From NCBI GenBank assembly GCA_951799405.1, contig OX637363.1, forward strand, positions 2,976,001 to 3,040,000: DNA of 64,000 nt, given 5' to 3'. Origin of the DNA: Agapetus fuscipes. Its lineage: Eukaryota; Arthropoda; Insecta; Trichoptera; Glossosomatidae. This document shows, piece by piece, positions 32,040 to 43,385 of this stretch. Below the pieces are notes generated by a model. It saw only the letters and a list, made by a program, of their open reading frames with translations. It did not search any database and was not told where the DNA came from. Each line of letters opens with the position of its first letter. The stretch's first letter is position 1. The translations under genes were made by a program, and so were the position numbers.

Positions 32040-32571
32040 TCCCAATGTTTTTATAGATAGATAGATAAATTTATTTTCACACATTATAGTACATGACAGG
32101 TTAAACCTAATACATACAATAATTAAAAACATTCATAAGTAACCGAAATCAGCTTAGGAGAAACGGAAGCCTCTGTCTAAGCTGATTTTCACTCAGGTGG
32201 AAGATATCAACCGAAGAAGAGATCTCATTGAGCATAGCCATTGCCCTCCCCACAGTCATAACCCTAGGTAGGTTAGTCCTGCATCTTGGGAGTAGCAATA
32301 GTCTATGCTCACGTTGCCTACAATAATTGTCGGGAACGTACAGATCAATTTGTTCCAGAAGAGCGGGATTACAAATCTCACCACGAATCAAGCGGATAAG
32401 ATGAACTATCAAAAATTCATTCCGTCTTGCCTCCAGGCTACTGAAACCAAACATGCCCAGTACAAACGCACTTGGATATAGCCAAGGATAATACTCAAAC
32501 GTCCTCATGTAGAGAAATCTCAAGAATTTCTTCTGAACACTCTGAATTTTTATAAAGGTTATACGAGTCAA
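32040..32571 (-). mobile_element. LINE 3' end (Jockey/CR1-like), C-terminal coding part
   Basis: Open frame 32149-32571 reads IQSVQKKFLRFLYMRTFEYY, LGMFGFSSLEARRNEF and RHRLLLLPRCRTN-like text (REHRLLLLPRCRTNLPRVMT), the typical end of such LINE proteins. The 3' end is a GATA microsatellite near 32045. Confidence 0.8.
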
Positions 32572-32607
32572 AAAAAAGTAACATTATTGTTACGTTATGA
32601 CAAATCT

Positions 32608-32818
32608 TTTTTTTTTTAAATATATTTGTGGAAAGGAATGAAATCCACCAACCTATTTTGCCTGGCCAGTTGTCTTCATGCGAAAGCAGAAGCTTGTGTG
32701 CATGCAACGGCATCTGTTGAACCAGGGTCGAAGTTTTCGTCGCGGGATTCGAACCCACGTTATCCGGTTCCAAATAACCTGACTTGATCCCCGCAGCCAT
32801 AACACCGACTGATTTAAT
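32608..32818 (-). repeat. tRNA-derived SINE3, best copy
   Basis: Reversed head has B box GGGATTCGAACCC at 32752-32764 and GCAGCCATAACACC at the end. The body GAAGCTTGTGTGCATGCAAC is shared with 4595-4835. Confidence 0.8.
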
Positions 32819-33034
32819 GTAAATTAAAATTTGATTTGTCATCAAAATCAATATAATCTTAAAAAAATATATAAAATCTGAAAAGGGTTTTTAATAAACA
32901 AATATATTTTTATAAACCAATATTAATCAAATCCAAATTTCAACTTTGTGGTTTGGAACATTTCATGCGTACGAGAATCTAGTCTAAATTTTTGAAAAAA
33001 AAGGCCGGTCCCCTAAATATAAAAATAAAAAGGT

Positions 33035-33105
33035 TCTTCTAGCCTCATACAATCCATTTAGGAAAAACGCGGCAAGAAGTAACACTAGTCAGTAGAAGCG
33101 TTCTA
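33035..33105 (+). repeat. SINE2 tail fragment
   Basis: AACGCGGCAAGAAGTAACAC matches the 3' end of SINE2. Confidence 0.5.
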
Positions 33106-33634
33106 AAAAAATGTTGTTAGATTAGTAAAAGATGTATATCGAAGTAGGGTCTTATATCGAATAGGTAATGTACTTAGATTTAATAAAATGATCATGAATG
33201 ACTGTATTTTTCCTTGTGTATAATCACAGCTGATAAGTCCTTGATGTGAGACAATGGGAGGTCACCTAACTTCCGGTAGCTAAGTAATCAAAAATTCGGA
33301 AAACGAAATGTTCGTAAGAATTTACTGTCGTTTGCGATATTATCGTGTCTTGATTTTTAACTTATTGAATACTATAGCTCCTTGACTCATATATTGGTAG
33401 GAAACTGATCACTCATACTGAAGAAAATGGTTCACTTTGCCATTGCCATCCCTGTTTCAGAGAAGGTCGGCAAAAGTTTCAGGGCTGCAGGGCTAATGCT
33501 CATTTGAGGTTTCGATTTTAATTTGTAAGTACGCAACGCAACTAACGCAAACGCAACTAAGCTACACAAATAATGTAGCTTCTTGCCGCTGAGCTATAGA
33601 CCGGACTGCAAAATTTGTAAACTTACTCGTGTCT

Positions 33635-33918
33635 GATGCTGGAGTGAAGTTTTCCGGGATCTGTTGCCGTGGTCTGTGGGAGCTGGAGCTTCCGGACGTT
33701 TCGCCCATTTCTACGATGGGCTTCTTCAGCGTGAAGTATGATGATGATGAAGTTCACAGTTCTCATCAAGATCTTCATCATCATCATACTTCACGCCGAA
33801 GAAGCCCATCGTAGAAATGGGCGAAACGTCCGGAAGCTCCAGCTCCCACAGACCACGGCAACAGATCCCGAAAAAAAACTTCACTCCAGCATCATCAGGG
33901 CCGTGTAAGCCTAAAACT
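33635..33918. mobile_element. fold-back element with two convergent hammerhead-like cores
   Basis: 284 bp insertion flanked by the 13 bp duplication CTTACTCGTGTCT (33622-33634, 33919-33931). Arms pair over about 110 bases; a single-copy end with TTACACGGCC (minus) lies at the right. Confidence 0.82.
33697..33729 (-). ncRNA. hammerhead-ribozyme-like core
   Basis: Minus strand CTGAAGA, A, stem GCCCAT/ATGGGC, GAAACG. The convergent plus copy (33796-33828) has CCGAAGA. Confidence 0.5.
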
Positions 33919-34121
33919 CTTACTCGTGTCTGTGTGTTGGCATGCATTCATTGAATTTATGATTTTTTTTTAAAGGTTTTTTAAATTTATTAATTTTAAA
34001 TGTTAATATAGCTTTATAACTTATATTACAGATATTTTTACTTTTAACAGCTGACCGGTTCGTAATCTTTAAGTTTTTTTTTTTTTTTTTTTAACTTTAT
34101 TCTGATTTCATTGATCGTCCA

Positions 34122-34460
34122 GTCCGGTCGATAGCTCAGTTGGTAGAGTGCTTGCATTCTACCCCGTGAGCTCGGGTTCGAATCCCACCGAGGAGGGTGT
34201 CAGAGATGATTTCCTATTTCGGTGTTTATTTCAAACCCCATAATAAAAATACCGGCAAGGTTTACTCAGCCTTCACAAGAAATGAGTACCAGCCCCCTCG
34301 GGAGCTGGGAAACGCCCACTTCAACTGAAGTGGTTGGCCAGTAAAGCCGGCCCCCTTACCTGTAAAAATAAATAGGTTCAACTCGCCTTATGCGACCCCT
34401 TCGGGGATAACGCGGCAAGAAGTTACACTATATGTGTAGCTTAGTTGCGTTTTTTTTGCG
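34122..34460 (+). repeat. tRNA-derived SINE2, full length
   Basis: Head: A box TAGCTCAGTTGG, B box GGTTCGAATCC. Then GTGTCAGAGATGATTTCC, the CCACTTCAACTGAAGTGG body and the end AAGTTACACTATATGTGTAG. Confidence 0.88.
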
Positions 34461-34514
34461 TCCATGCAATGTCACAAATGCAGTGAGATGCTTTTTTTGT
34501 TCCACTCCATTTTT

Positions 34515-34828
34515 TTTCCATAAATCCTGTGCGGGGGACTCCTTAGATTTAAGAGACTCTAGGATTCTATGATACTTGTTGTAGTGCCGCAGAGACACTA
34601 ACGAACCTGGTCGTCGCTACAAAGCGCCAATACTCAAGCAAGACCCAATTGCTGTAAGGCTGAATGGACTTTGAATGACCGATCTTTGGTATAGGCTTAC
34701 GAATTTTTCAACGCAGCGAAGAGCAAATTTAAAAATCGCATTTTTGTTGTGCTCCTCCGGGATTCAAACCCACAACCTTCCATTCACGAGTCCGAAGTGT
34801 TACCACTGGACTACGTACTGGTCTATTT
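34515..34828 (-). repeat. SINE1, alternative-tail form
   Basis: Tail GACTCCTTAGATTTAAGAGA and TATGATACTTGTTGTAG; normal body; head GGACTACGTACTGGTC at the end. Confidence 0.85.
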
Positions 34829-34957
34829 TATTGTACAAAATTAATTTTCAATGTGTAGCCAAAATCGATACGTGACAAAAACAAAAAAGTAGATAAAATG
34901 ATGTCAAAAATTTTAAACACATAAAAAACGGTTTTTACCGTAAAACAGTTATTTTCC

Positions 34958-35188
34958 ATGGATATTCTAACACCACAGTTTGAGAAGCACCGACCCACTG
35001 AAGGATCAATCTATTTTGATAGTTTGTCCGCATCTTGGCGAGAATTAATCATGTCAGCTCCGTGGATTAACGGTAAAAGCCTCCGCGCATTCAATGAAAC
35101 GGTTCTTGGTTCGACTTTTGTTGGCGATTGTTCGCAATGTATGAAATCAGCGACACTAAAAGGTCACTTGTTGAGAAAGTTTCCTTAA
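34958..35188 (+). CDS. unrecognised 76-residue open frame
   Basis: ATG at 34958 opens MDILTPQFEKHRPTEG and ends LKGHLLRKFP-stop, with natural-looking composition. The stop is followed within 40 bases by AATAAAA. I do not recognise it. It could be a retrocopy fragment, a piece of an unknown transposon protein or chance. Confidence 0.3.
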   Translation: MDILTPQFEKHRPTEGSIYFDSLSASWRELIMSAPWINGKSLRAFNETVLGSTFVGDCSQCMKSATLKGHLLRKFP

Positions 35189-35276
35189 ATGGAGCACGCT
35201 GGTTCCCAAATATTTTAATAAAAATCCGTTTCTTTTTATTTTCAATAACCAAGGTTTTTCCTAATCAGGTATTCCT

Positions 35277-35760
35277 AGACATGTAGTTTGGTATGAGGCT
35301 GACCACCCATACTGTAAAAAATGATTCACTTTGCCAATGTCACCCCTGTTTCAGGGAAGCTCGGCAAAAGTTGCAGGGCTTATGTTCATTAGAGGTTTGG
35401 TTTTAATTTGTATGTACACATTCAGCATTTGTATGCGCTGACTTACACGTCTCTGTTTGCATTGGGCCCTTAATAATAAAGAGCAATAACTAAAAAAATA
35501 AGAATGTTGGGAAATCACGTTTGAAGTTCAGACAACCAGTACTTGTATGGGATGAAAAAGGCGGCCGATGTTTTATCTCGGTCATATTCGTCCAAATTGA
35601 ACGGCTGTCGCATTCTACCTATTCTTCTCACATTGTTCTTGCGTTTTATTACAAAATCTCGATTTTCTAAATTTTTGAGTTATTTCTCTTTATTATTAAA
35701 GTGCGATTTGATATAAGTTTTGAATGTTCATATTTTATATCTTTGCAACTTAGATTATAT
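35277..35760 (+). repeat. LINE-A tail unit split by a MITE
   Basis: Parts 35277-35463 and 35701-35760 flank the MITE; the target lies in the TTTGTGGGCATGCATTTG segment. Confidence 0.8.
35466..35704. mobile_element. TTAATAATAAAGAG MITE, complete
   Basis: Inverted ends TTAATAATAAAGAGCAATAA and TTATTTCTCTTTATTATTAA. Confidence 0.8.
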
Positions 35761-36057
35761 GTCAATATGAGAAAAATAAATCCGATCCGTAATTCAAAAA
35801 CATTAATTTGCAAGTTAGTTTAAAGACACACCTAATGGCATATATTTTTTAATATTTCATTGTTAACATATTATGTCAAAACTTATTATTGCTTAGCGAT
35901 CGAGAGAAAAGTATCAGTTAGTGCAGGCGCTCTAAAAACCCGTGTGAACCTAAATAATTGTGCAAGTTAAATAATTTACACACGTATTGCATGGAAGCAG
36001 ACACGTCAGTAGACTCTGTTACGCCCTTGGCCAAATCAAATTATAAATTTTTATTTG

Positions 36058-36305
36058 CTCATTACTTACTGGTTGGCATGAGGCTGACCACTGATACCCA
36101 CTGTAAAAAGATTTGCCAATTTACCAACACTTTGCCAATTTCATCCATATTTCAGGGTAGGTCGGCAAGAGTTGCAGGGCTTATGTTAATTTCAGATTGG
36201 GTTTTTATATTGTAGATAGCGCGAACTTCTATGTGTCTATTTGTGGAAATGCATTTTATATGGATCTCAAATAATATATATCTTTGCAACTTTGATTTGT
36301 ATAAG
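36058..36305 (+). repeat. LINE-A tail unit, diverged
   Basis: GGTTGGCATGAGGCTGACCA to ATATCTTTGCAACTTTGATT. Confidence 0.75.
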
Positions 36306-36429
36306 ACAGTTACTCTAAAGACCACGATCTGGATAGATAACAACTAACTAAAGAAAATACAATGATTAAAATGGAAAAAAGACCTCTACTCTCAGATAAA
36401 AATCAATCAATAATCAACAATCAATCAAT

Positions 36430-36656
36430 CAGGCAAAGTTGTATCGACATTTAAAATTCATAATAAAAGCATGCCCACAAACACATACGCGTGACTTCGT
36501 GTTTACAAACGCTGCATGCGTAATTGCGAATTAAAATCCAAACCTTAAACGAACATACACTCTACAATTTTTGCCGACCTTCCCTGAAACAGGGGTGAGA
36601 TTGTCAAAGTTTACCATTTTTATAGTACGGGTGGTCAGTCTCATACCAACCTATAA
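36430..36656 (-). repeat. LINE-A tail unit, diverged
   Basis: GCAAAGTTGTATCGACATT to TCATACCAACCTATAAAG. Confidence 0.75.
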
Positions 36657-36949
36657 AGTGCAGTACAAATAAAGTATACAAACTAACAGAACATTGAAAA
36701 TAAATCAAAAGAAAAAAAACAGTACCTACATAATAATTTGAATTACTACTAATATATAAATTGACATTTGGCGCCCCGAACAAAAGCCATTTCCGCAATT
36801 TCTACATACGCTTCTATCTTAAATGTTTTAATTTTTAGAACAATGCTCTTAATTCTACGACTCGTTGCCTCAGATATTTTTTCAATAATTTAATTGGATT
36901 CTAAGAGATTGTCTAACATAATAAAATTGAACAAATTACGCTCGATATA

Positions 36950-37110
36950 TAGATTGGTGTGAGGCTGACCCCTCATACTGTAAAAACTTAGTTCACTTTT
37001 ACCAATTCCAACCCGGCTTTAGGTAAAGGCTCCAGGAAATTCATAGATTATGTTCATGTGAGGTTTGGTTTATTTTGTTTGTTTACATTGCAGCATGTGT
37101 TCAAACGAGA
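36950..37110 (+). repeat. LINE-A tail unit, truncated
   Basis: AGATTGGTGTGAGGCTGACC to GCAGCATGTGTTCAAACG; strongly diverged. Confidence 0.6.
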
Positions 37111-37169
37111 ACAGTGGAAAAAAGTTTGGGCGTCCTTGATGTAGAAACTCTTTTTTTTTTAACAAAAAT

Positions 37170-37411
37170 AGGGCCTGTTGCACCAACTTCCAATCAATAT
37201 TTGATTGACGCATCCAATTTGATTGCTTAATTCTGGTAAGGACCTCGGTTAAATATTTCTCAGAAGTGGGTAATAATATGATGGAATTTGAACAGGAAAG
37301 ATTATGTACATCAGCTGATTTACGTACATGCAATTAAATTTGATTTGATGGGAGAAATCACACTTAATTTTGATTTGTGTCTGATTGGAGTTTGGTGCAA
37401 CAGGCTCTTAA
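37170..37411. mobile_element. MITE, GGGCCTGTTGCACC family
   Basis: Ends GGGCCTGTTGCACCAACTTC and GTTTGGTGCAACAGGCTC; inner ATCAGCTGATTTACGTACA is shared with other copies. Confidence 0.88.
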
Positions 37412-37414
37412 TAT

Positions 37415-37805
37415 CAGAAAAAAATGTAAGCATAAAATCTCACCACTTTTACCAGAGTCATCCCTGTATAATTCCAATTATTGCACTTGAAATATTTTTC
37501 AGGACACTTTTTCTTACAATGACAAATCACTTTTTTCAACTATTTTTTATTTTTTATTTATATGAGTAGTACTTATTATTATTATTCTATCTATTGTTCG
37601 TTTTATTTCGAAGGCTGTATTGGCACCTCCAACGCCGCAACGGTTTAAAACAGACTGCCTAGCTGAAACACAACTCTCTTCATTTTATACAGCTAGACAT
37701 TGCCGCCTACGCTTTGAAAGGGGTGGCAGATTCTCTCCTTTTATTTTTTCTCGGCATCATTTCTTTTACCAACAATAAAGTACGTTCATTCATTTTACAT
37801 AGGAA
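37415..37805. other. no recognised feature
   Basis: Mixed AT-rich sequence with no convincing frame or repeat. Confidence 0.4.
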
Positions 37806-37832
37806 CGTAATCTATCTATAATCTAAGCTGCA

Positions 37833-38040
37833 AATACAACTTGAGAAAAGTAAAGTTTACAGAAAAAATTAAAGAGTGATTTCTCCCAAAATCTGCCGTT
37901 TTTGTTTCTTACACTTTATGGTCTTGGCAAGAAAGTTACGGTGATGAAGAAAATCAAGTTCAAACAAACAAAAACGGCAGAATTTGGGGGAAATCACTCT
38001 TTAAAAATTTACATTACTTTACTCAAGTTTTGCAACTCGT
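37833..38040. mobile_element. inverted-repeat element inside a LINE-A tail
   Basis: Second copy of the 7475-7709 family. CTATAATCTAAGCTGCAAA occurs on both sides, showing insertion within the tail unit at 38042-38235. Confidence 0.7.
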
Positions 38041-38041
38041 A

Positions 38042-38235
38042 CTTCTATAATCTAAGCTGCAAAGATATGTTAACATTTAAGGCTCATATTAAATGCATGC
38101 CCACAGACAGGCACATGTACGTTCTCGCCTACACATTCTGCATGTGTGCATACAAATAAACAAAGCCCCACATGAACATACACGTTGCAACTCCTGCCGC
38201 CTTTCCCTGTAACCGGGATGGCATTGGCAAAAGTG
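38042..38235 (-). repeat. LINE-A tail unit, truncated
   Basis: CTATAATCTAAGCTGCAAAG to GGGATGGCATTGGCAAAAG. Confidence 0.75.
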
Positions 38236-38317
38236 AGAGTGAGAGAGTTGGTAAAAGGCAAAAATCAGAAATAGAATAGGGGTATTTTACAATTGTAAAA
38301 CATAATTTATTGACTAT

Positions 38318-38512
38318 GTTCCTTAACTTATAGGTTGGTATGCGGCTGACCACCCATGTAGTAGAAAATGGTTCTCTTTGCGAATGTCACCCCTGTTTCA
38401 GGGAAGGTCGGCAAGAGTTGCAGGGTGCATGTTCATTTGAGATTTGGGGTTATATATTGTAAGTCCACATGTGGCATCTGCAAGCGCGAACTTATACGTG
38501 TCTGCTGAAATA
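38318..38512 (+). repeat. LINE-A tail unit lacking its 3' end
   Basis: TTCCTTAACTTATAGGTTGG to GCGAACTTATACGTGTCTGC, then unrelated sequence. Confidence 0.8.
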
Positions 38513-38589
38513 TAAAGCTAGTATAAAGACGCTATGCGAACGTTGAAAATACTCAGCCTTAGTAGAGCTTAGTTGAGCTGAAGGCCACG

Positions 38590-38763
38590 GCAATCCACGT
38601 CTCATCACCACGGTAACTCTAACCTACCGAATATCAGTAATATTTATATGAAGACTAATCAGCTGTTCACTTGCGGCCATCTTGGATTGACAGGTCAGCA
38701 TACAAATATTACCGATATTCGGTAGATAAGAATAACCGTGCTGATGAGACTTCCAGCCCTGGT
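38590..38763. mobile_element. CATCACCACGG MITE, complete
   Basis: GTCTCATCACCACGGTAACT to CTGATGAGACTTCCAGCCC; the inner segment CTTGCGGCCATCTTGGATTG is well preserved. Confidence 0.85.
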
Positions 38764-38865
38764 TAAAAGATTTTAAAATGCATGTTAAGAACATTTTCAT
38801 CGTATTAAAATAGCCGATCTTCGATAGAAGTGGCACTGAAAAAAATATGTTGTACATGCAACTAA

Positions 38866-39150
38866 GCTACACCTGTAGTGTAACTTCTGGCCTGCGTTAT
38901 CCCCGAAGGGGTCACATGTGGCGATTCGGGACCTATTTTATTTACGGGTAAGGGGGCCGGCCTTACACCAACCACTTCAATTGAAGTGGGGGTTTCCCAG
39001 GCTGTTCTTATTTGTTGTAAAGGCTGAGTAAACCTTGCCGGTATTTTGGGTTTGAAATAAACACCGAAACGAGAAAATCATTTCTGACACCCTCGGTGGG
39101 GATGAAACCCTTGCTCTTAGTGTAGAATGCAAGCATTCTACCAACTGAGC
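38866..39150 (-). repeat. tRNA-derived SINE2
   Basis: Reads from CTAAGCTACACCTGTAGTGT to the reversed head TCTACCAACTGAGC, and continues into a SINE1. Confidence 0.85.
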
Positions 39151-39153
39151 GGA

Positions 39154-39390
39154 CTTTTTACGAGCTTGTTCGTCGCTACAAATCACCAATTCTCAAGCAA
39201 GACCCAGTTGCTGTAAGGCTGGATGGACTTTTGGTGACTGGTCATTGGTAAAGGTGTACGAATTTTTCAACCTAGCGAAGAGCATATTTAAAAATATAAA
39301 TGGTATATTTTTTGTGCTCCTCCAGGATTCGAATCCACAACCTTCCATTCACGAGTCCTAAGTGTTACCACTGGACTACGGACCGGTGTT
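39154..39390 (-). repeat. SINE1
   Basis: ACGAGCTTGTTCGTCGCTAC to GGACTACGGACCGGTG. Confidence 0.85.
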
Positions 39391-39609
39391 TTTATTTGTT
39401 CGACACGGTTTTTTTATTTGTTCGATTCTTTCCGCGACCACCTGGAATGTTGTATGTTTTCGCCCTTCATTGTGTGAGACACATTTAGAATATTAAATCT
39501 ACAAGTAAACAAGCGAGACGCCATATTTGGTATGGATGGACTATTGTCTCGTGTTGATCGGACAATGTCATTGATTAACTGAGGTTAAACAAAGCGATCA
39601 ACTACCATT

Positions 39610-40302
39610 ATATCGACGGTTAAAAGGAAGTAGGGCATAAGCGACGTTTTGGTTAAAAATGAGTTATGAATGCTATCCTACTTAAAATTTTCCGCTCTTT
39701 CTAATGCGCTAACTCCCATAGCTCTACGATGGTTTTTGTTGTTGTTTATACCCAAGCAATCCTTGACTTATAGGTTGGTATGAGGCTGACCACCCATACT
39801 GTAATTTTTTTTCACTTTACCATTGTCACCCCTGTGTCAGGGAAGGTCGGCAACAGTTATAGGGCTTATGTTCATTTGAGGCTTGGATTTTATTTGTAAG
39901 CACACATTCAGCATTTGTAAGCGCGAACTACACGTGTTTGTTTGTGGGCATACATCTGAGAGCTTTAAATTAATATATCCATGCAACTTAGATTATAGAT
40001 TATAGAGATTATAGATTTATACCCAAGCAAACAACTGTGTTTTCGAAGGATGGTGTTGGTGTAACCGACAAGATTTTGTCCTTTTTTATCCTAAAGGCGC
40101 TTGTGACATAAAAAATCGTAAAACCACATTAATAGGAATGCCACTAAATGCCTTTATTTTTATAACTTTAGAGCTGTTTTGATTTTACCCATAAGATAAA
40201 CAATAAAAAAGTTATGCCATTTTTATGCAATCTCAAACTTTAAACTGCTCTCCTGAACAATTCAAATTTGGTCACTTCTGTTGCCTTTTAACCGTCGATA
40301 TA
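39610..40302. mobile_element. TATCGACGGTTAAAAGG element, split by a LINE-A tail
   Basis: Inverted ends TATCGACGGTTAAAAGG and CCTTTTAACCGTCGATA, each containing TTAA. A LINE-A tail unit is nested inside. Related ends appear near 48150 and 61015. Confidence 0.65.
39760..40012 (+). repeat. LINE-A tail unit, complete
   Basis: ATCCTTGACTTATAGGTTGG to TAGATTATAGATTATAGAGA. Confidence 0.88.
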
Positions 40303-40426
40303 TTCGATGGCTCATTTGTTGTTTTTTGAGTTGAAAAATTGTTTGTTTGGTTCTTCACCAGATGGCCAGGTTTACTCAGTCTTCATCAGAAATAAGAACC
40401 TAAGAGAAAATAAAAAATCAAAATGT

Positions 40427-40535
40427 CCGGTGGATAGCTCAGTTTGTAGAATACTTGCGTTTCATGCCAGAGGGCGATGGTTCGATCCCCATCGAGAGTG
40501 TCCCAGATGAATTCTCGTTTCGATGCTTAATAATA
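40427..40535 (+). repeat. SINE2 head
   Basis: GATAGCTCAGTTTGTAGAAT A box and GGTTCGATCCCC B box; the body ends after CTCGTTTCGATGC. A short SINE2 body scrap lies at 40368-40400. Confidence 0.7.
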
Positions 40536-40717
40536 AAAAATATTAGAAGTATTTATTTGGTGAGCGCTGTTTTTGTGTGTATCACACCACAAGAGCCCTC
40601 TGCGAGCTTGGTCGTCGCTGTAGAAAATACCAATATTCAAGCAAGACCCAGATGCTGTAAGGCTGGATGGACCTTTTAAGTGACCAGTCTTTGTAAAGGT
40701 TAAATGAAAATTTAAAT

Positions 40718-40958
40718 TATCTAGGTTTTTAGCAGTAACTTCGTGAAAGTTCATTTTAATAGATTAAAATAAAATACTTCTTTGTTATAATTCACATGAG
40801 TTTTTATTTTTTAAACACTACCGGTTTCGGGAGAAGCAATACCTCCCATCTTCAGGTGTAAATATAAACTACTAATATTTTCACCTGAAGATGGGAGGTA
40901 TGCTTCTCCCGAAACCGGTAGAGTTTAAAAAATAAAAACTCATGTGAATTATAACAAA
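40718..40958. mobile_element. fold-back element with two convergent hammerhead-like cores
   Basis: Flanked by the 12 bp duplication GAAAATTTAAAT (40706-40717, 40959-40970). Arms 40779-40860 and 40877-40958 pair closely; a 60-base single-copy end lies on the left. Confidence 0.82.
40885..40916 (+). ncRNA. hammerhead-ribozyme-like core
   Basis: CTGAAGA, T, stem GGGAG/CTCCC, GAAACC. A mirror copy lies on the minus strand at 40823-40855. Confidence 0.5.
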
Positions 40959-41329
40959 GAAAATTTAAATGGTATTTTTTGTGCTTCGCCGGGATTCAAA
41001 TCCACATGCTTCCATTTGCGAGTCGGAAGTGTTAACCACTAGACTACGGACCGGTCGTCTAGTGTTGAAGTATTAAATTAAAAATCATTCAAAGCGCCTT
41101 AAATTTTCAAGATAAAATCATCATTGACATTTTATTGTCAACTGATTAATGAACAAATTATATAAGTTGGCATGTTAAATGGACGAAAGCTGATTTTGTT
41201 AACCTTTCAAAACCGGGTGACCGAATTGCCAAAATGTCAACCAATAAATGAGATCAAAAATTTATTGTATTTAAATATTTCAAACAGCTTAAGTATATTG
41301 TACATTGTTAAAATTCTTGTTATCCTTGT

Positions 41330-41572
41330 TACTTGACTTATAGGTTGGTATGAGGCTGACCACCCGTACTGCAAAAAATGGTTCACTTTGCCAACGTCAC
41401 TCGTGTTTCAGGGAAGGTCGGCAAGAGTTGCAGGGCGGCTTATGTTCATTTGAGATTGGGGTTTTATATTGTAGGTCCATATGCGGCATGCGAGAGCGCG
41501 AAATTATGCGTGTCTGCTTGTGGGAATGCATTTAATATGAATCTCAAATGATACATATCTTTGCAACATAGA
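41330..41572 (+). repeat. LINE-A tail unit, complete
   Basis: TACTTGACTTATAGGTTGGT to CATATCTTTGCAACATAGAT. Confidence 0.9.
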
Positions 41573-41804
41573 TTCCACATATTACAGTGTGGTTATAATT
41601 TTAAAAATAAAACAAAATAATGGATTGTTTTTGGACATGGTTTTTCATTTTTTTTTTTATCAAAATAGTCATATTTTCTTATATTAGTTCTTTCAGACAG
41701 TATTTATGTATACTCGAAATTTTAGTTGAACTTTTACTAGAGATTAACATTATTTTATTTAAAATTACTTATGGCACTTGGCAATTGTGCCGATACACAC
41801 ATAT

Positions 41805-42337
41805 AGACCCGGTTTTTTCAACGTTAGCATAGCGACTTTATACTGAGGGAAAAGGACGCACTTAGGGGCCGTCCATAAATTACGTCATCGATTTTGGCCG
41901 ATTTTCGACCCCCCTACAATCATCCTATAGTCATTATCTAATGACCCCCCCCCTCTTGCTGTAATAATGGATGAGCTTAATAATTAATAATGTTATATTG
42001 CTTACATAATATTTTGTATATTTTGTAGAAATTGGTATTTACAAGAACGACGTCACTTTTGGTACTTGTACATTATTTGCCATCATCCGCAGACCAGACT
42101 CCCCCCCCCCCCTTAATGCGAATGACGTAATATATGTACAGCCCCTTATGTCAATCGTGTGTTTTTTTTTTATTATTATTTATAATAAAAACCAACAGCG
42201 TTAAAAAACATGATTAAAAGCAACAGTAGACACAAGAAGCTAATTACAGGTCCTCACGTATAAAGGTTAGTTAGGTAATGGTTAGTGTTTTTATCAGATC
42301 AAAGTCACATGAGGTAACGTTGAAAACACCGGGCCTT
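41805..42337. mobile_element. CCCGGTATTTTCAACG MITE carrying a nested MITE
   Basis: Outer parts 41805-41864 and 42146-42337 match the short, uninterrupted copy at 47378-47507, apart from extra sequence at about 42165-42280. Confidence 0.82.
41865..42145. mobile_element. GGGGCCGTCCATAAATTACG MITE
   Basis: 281 bp, 3 bp TTA duplication (41862-41864 and 42146-42148), inverted ends. The empty site GCACTTATGTCAA at 47430-47445 proves the boundaries. Confidence 0.9.
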
Positions 42338-42454
42338 AGAAAGCACAAATCATGGGTGCTTTTCTTGTAAAGTAAGCGAAAAAAAATACATAAGAGCCTT
42401 TTCACACAGAACGAATTATGTCAGAGTTGTCTATGTTTTTTTTTCTATCCGGTG

Positions 42455-43090
42455 TCGGATCGGCAGTCTAGTATGGCGATGGATGGAAGCTTATTGTCTG
42501 TCGATCCCAAACCATATACAACTGTAACTTTAACTTCCGCTAGGGGTGGCCAGAGCCCTGCAGAGATGCCTCCATTTCTTCATATCCAGACAAACCTCTT
42601 TCAAATCGTTCATATCCATCACCTTTTTCATGCATTTTCTTCTTTTACGCTCATTTTGTATATCCCATTCTTTCACAATCTCCTCAATCTGATCACTCCA
42701 TACTTTTCTCGGTCGTCCCTTATCTCTTTTTCCGTTTACACTTCCTCTGTGTACATACTTTGTCAGTCTATCATCATTTATTCTTTCCACATGCCCAAAC
42801 CATCTCATCACATTCTTTTGTAACTAAACTTTCACATCCTCTTTCAACTTACATTCTTACTTCACCCATTCATTTCAAACTCTATCCTTCCGAGTTTTTC
42901 CTGTCATGCTTCCAAATGCTTAATTTCCACCGTGCATACTCATTACACTATCATTCACTGGCCATGCTTCACTTCCATACATCAAAGTCGGTAACAATAT
43001 GCTATTGTGTACCGCCATTCTCAGATCCATCGTCAAACGCTTGTTCTTTGCTATTCTTCCTATTCCATCGACCAACAAACTGGACTGAAT
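42455..43090 (-). mobile_element. LINE-B 3' fragment
   Basis: Minus frames read MMRWFGHVERINDDRLTKYV, GRPRKVWSDQIEEIVKEWD and LRMAVHNSILLPTLMYGSEA, homologous to the end of the intact LINE but a different subfamily, with frameshifts. Confidence 0.85.
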
Positions 43091-43099
43091 CCGTGCTGC

Positions 43100-43385
43100 A
43101 TGAAAAGGGAGTAATACAAATATGAACGGCGCTATTGATAGACATTTCGGTCGTCCGTTGAGCCCACGCTTTGACAAACTAATGATTCCAGGGCTGGGAG
43201 TCTCATCCCCATTCTACAGCGTTCTTGAGGTGTGATACACACAAAAATAGCGCTCACCAAATAAATCAGCCTAATTTTTTTAATTTCATTTTTTCATACA
43301 AATATTCCCGATATACCTTCGTCACGACCACGGTCATTATTACCTATCGAATATCGGTAATATTTGTATGAAGGGCAGGAAGAAG
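43100..43385. repeat. mosaic of MITE and SINE1 scraps
   Basis: GTTGAGCCCACGCTTTGACA, a CATCACCACGG end, a SINE1 3' end (43222-43275) and another MITE arm, in that order. Confidence 0.65.

Larger units (their letters stand above)
33368..34035 (+). repeat. LINE-A tail unit with two nested insertions
   Basis: Pieces 33368-33544, 33606-33634 and 33919-34035. A deleted SINE2 (33545-33605) and the fold-back element (33635-33918) interrupt it. Confidence 0.75.
40546..41058 (-). repeat. SINE1 split by a fold-back element
   Basis: Left part 40546-40717, right part 40959-41058 with head GGACTACGGACCGGTC... reversed. A 241 bp element sits between. Confidence 0.85.

Noticed and set aside
33629..33947. 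Pair of opposite-strand frames with similar sequence
   Set aside because: Produced by the palindrome of the fold-back element.
34135..34200. tRNA gene (TAGCTCAGTTGG...GGTTCGAATCC)
   Set aside because: Continues into the repeated SINE2 body; several other copies have the same body.
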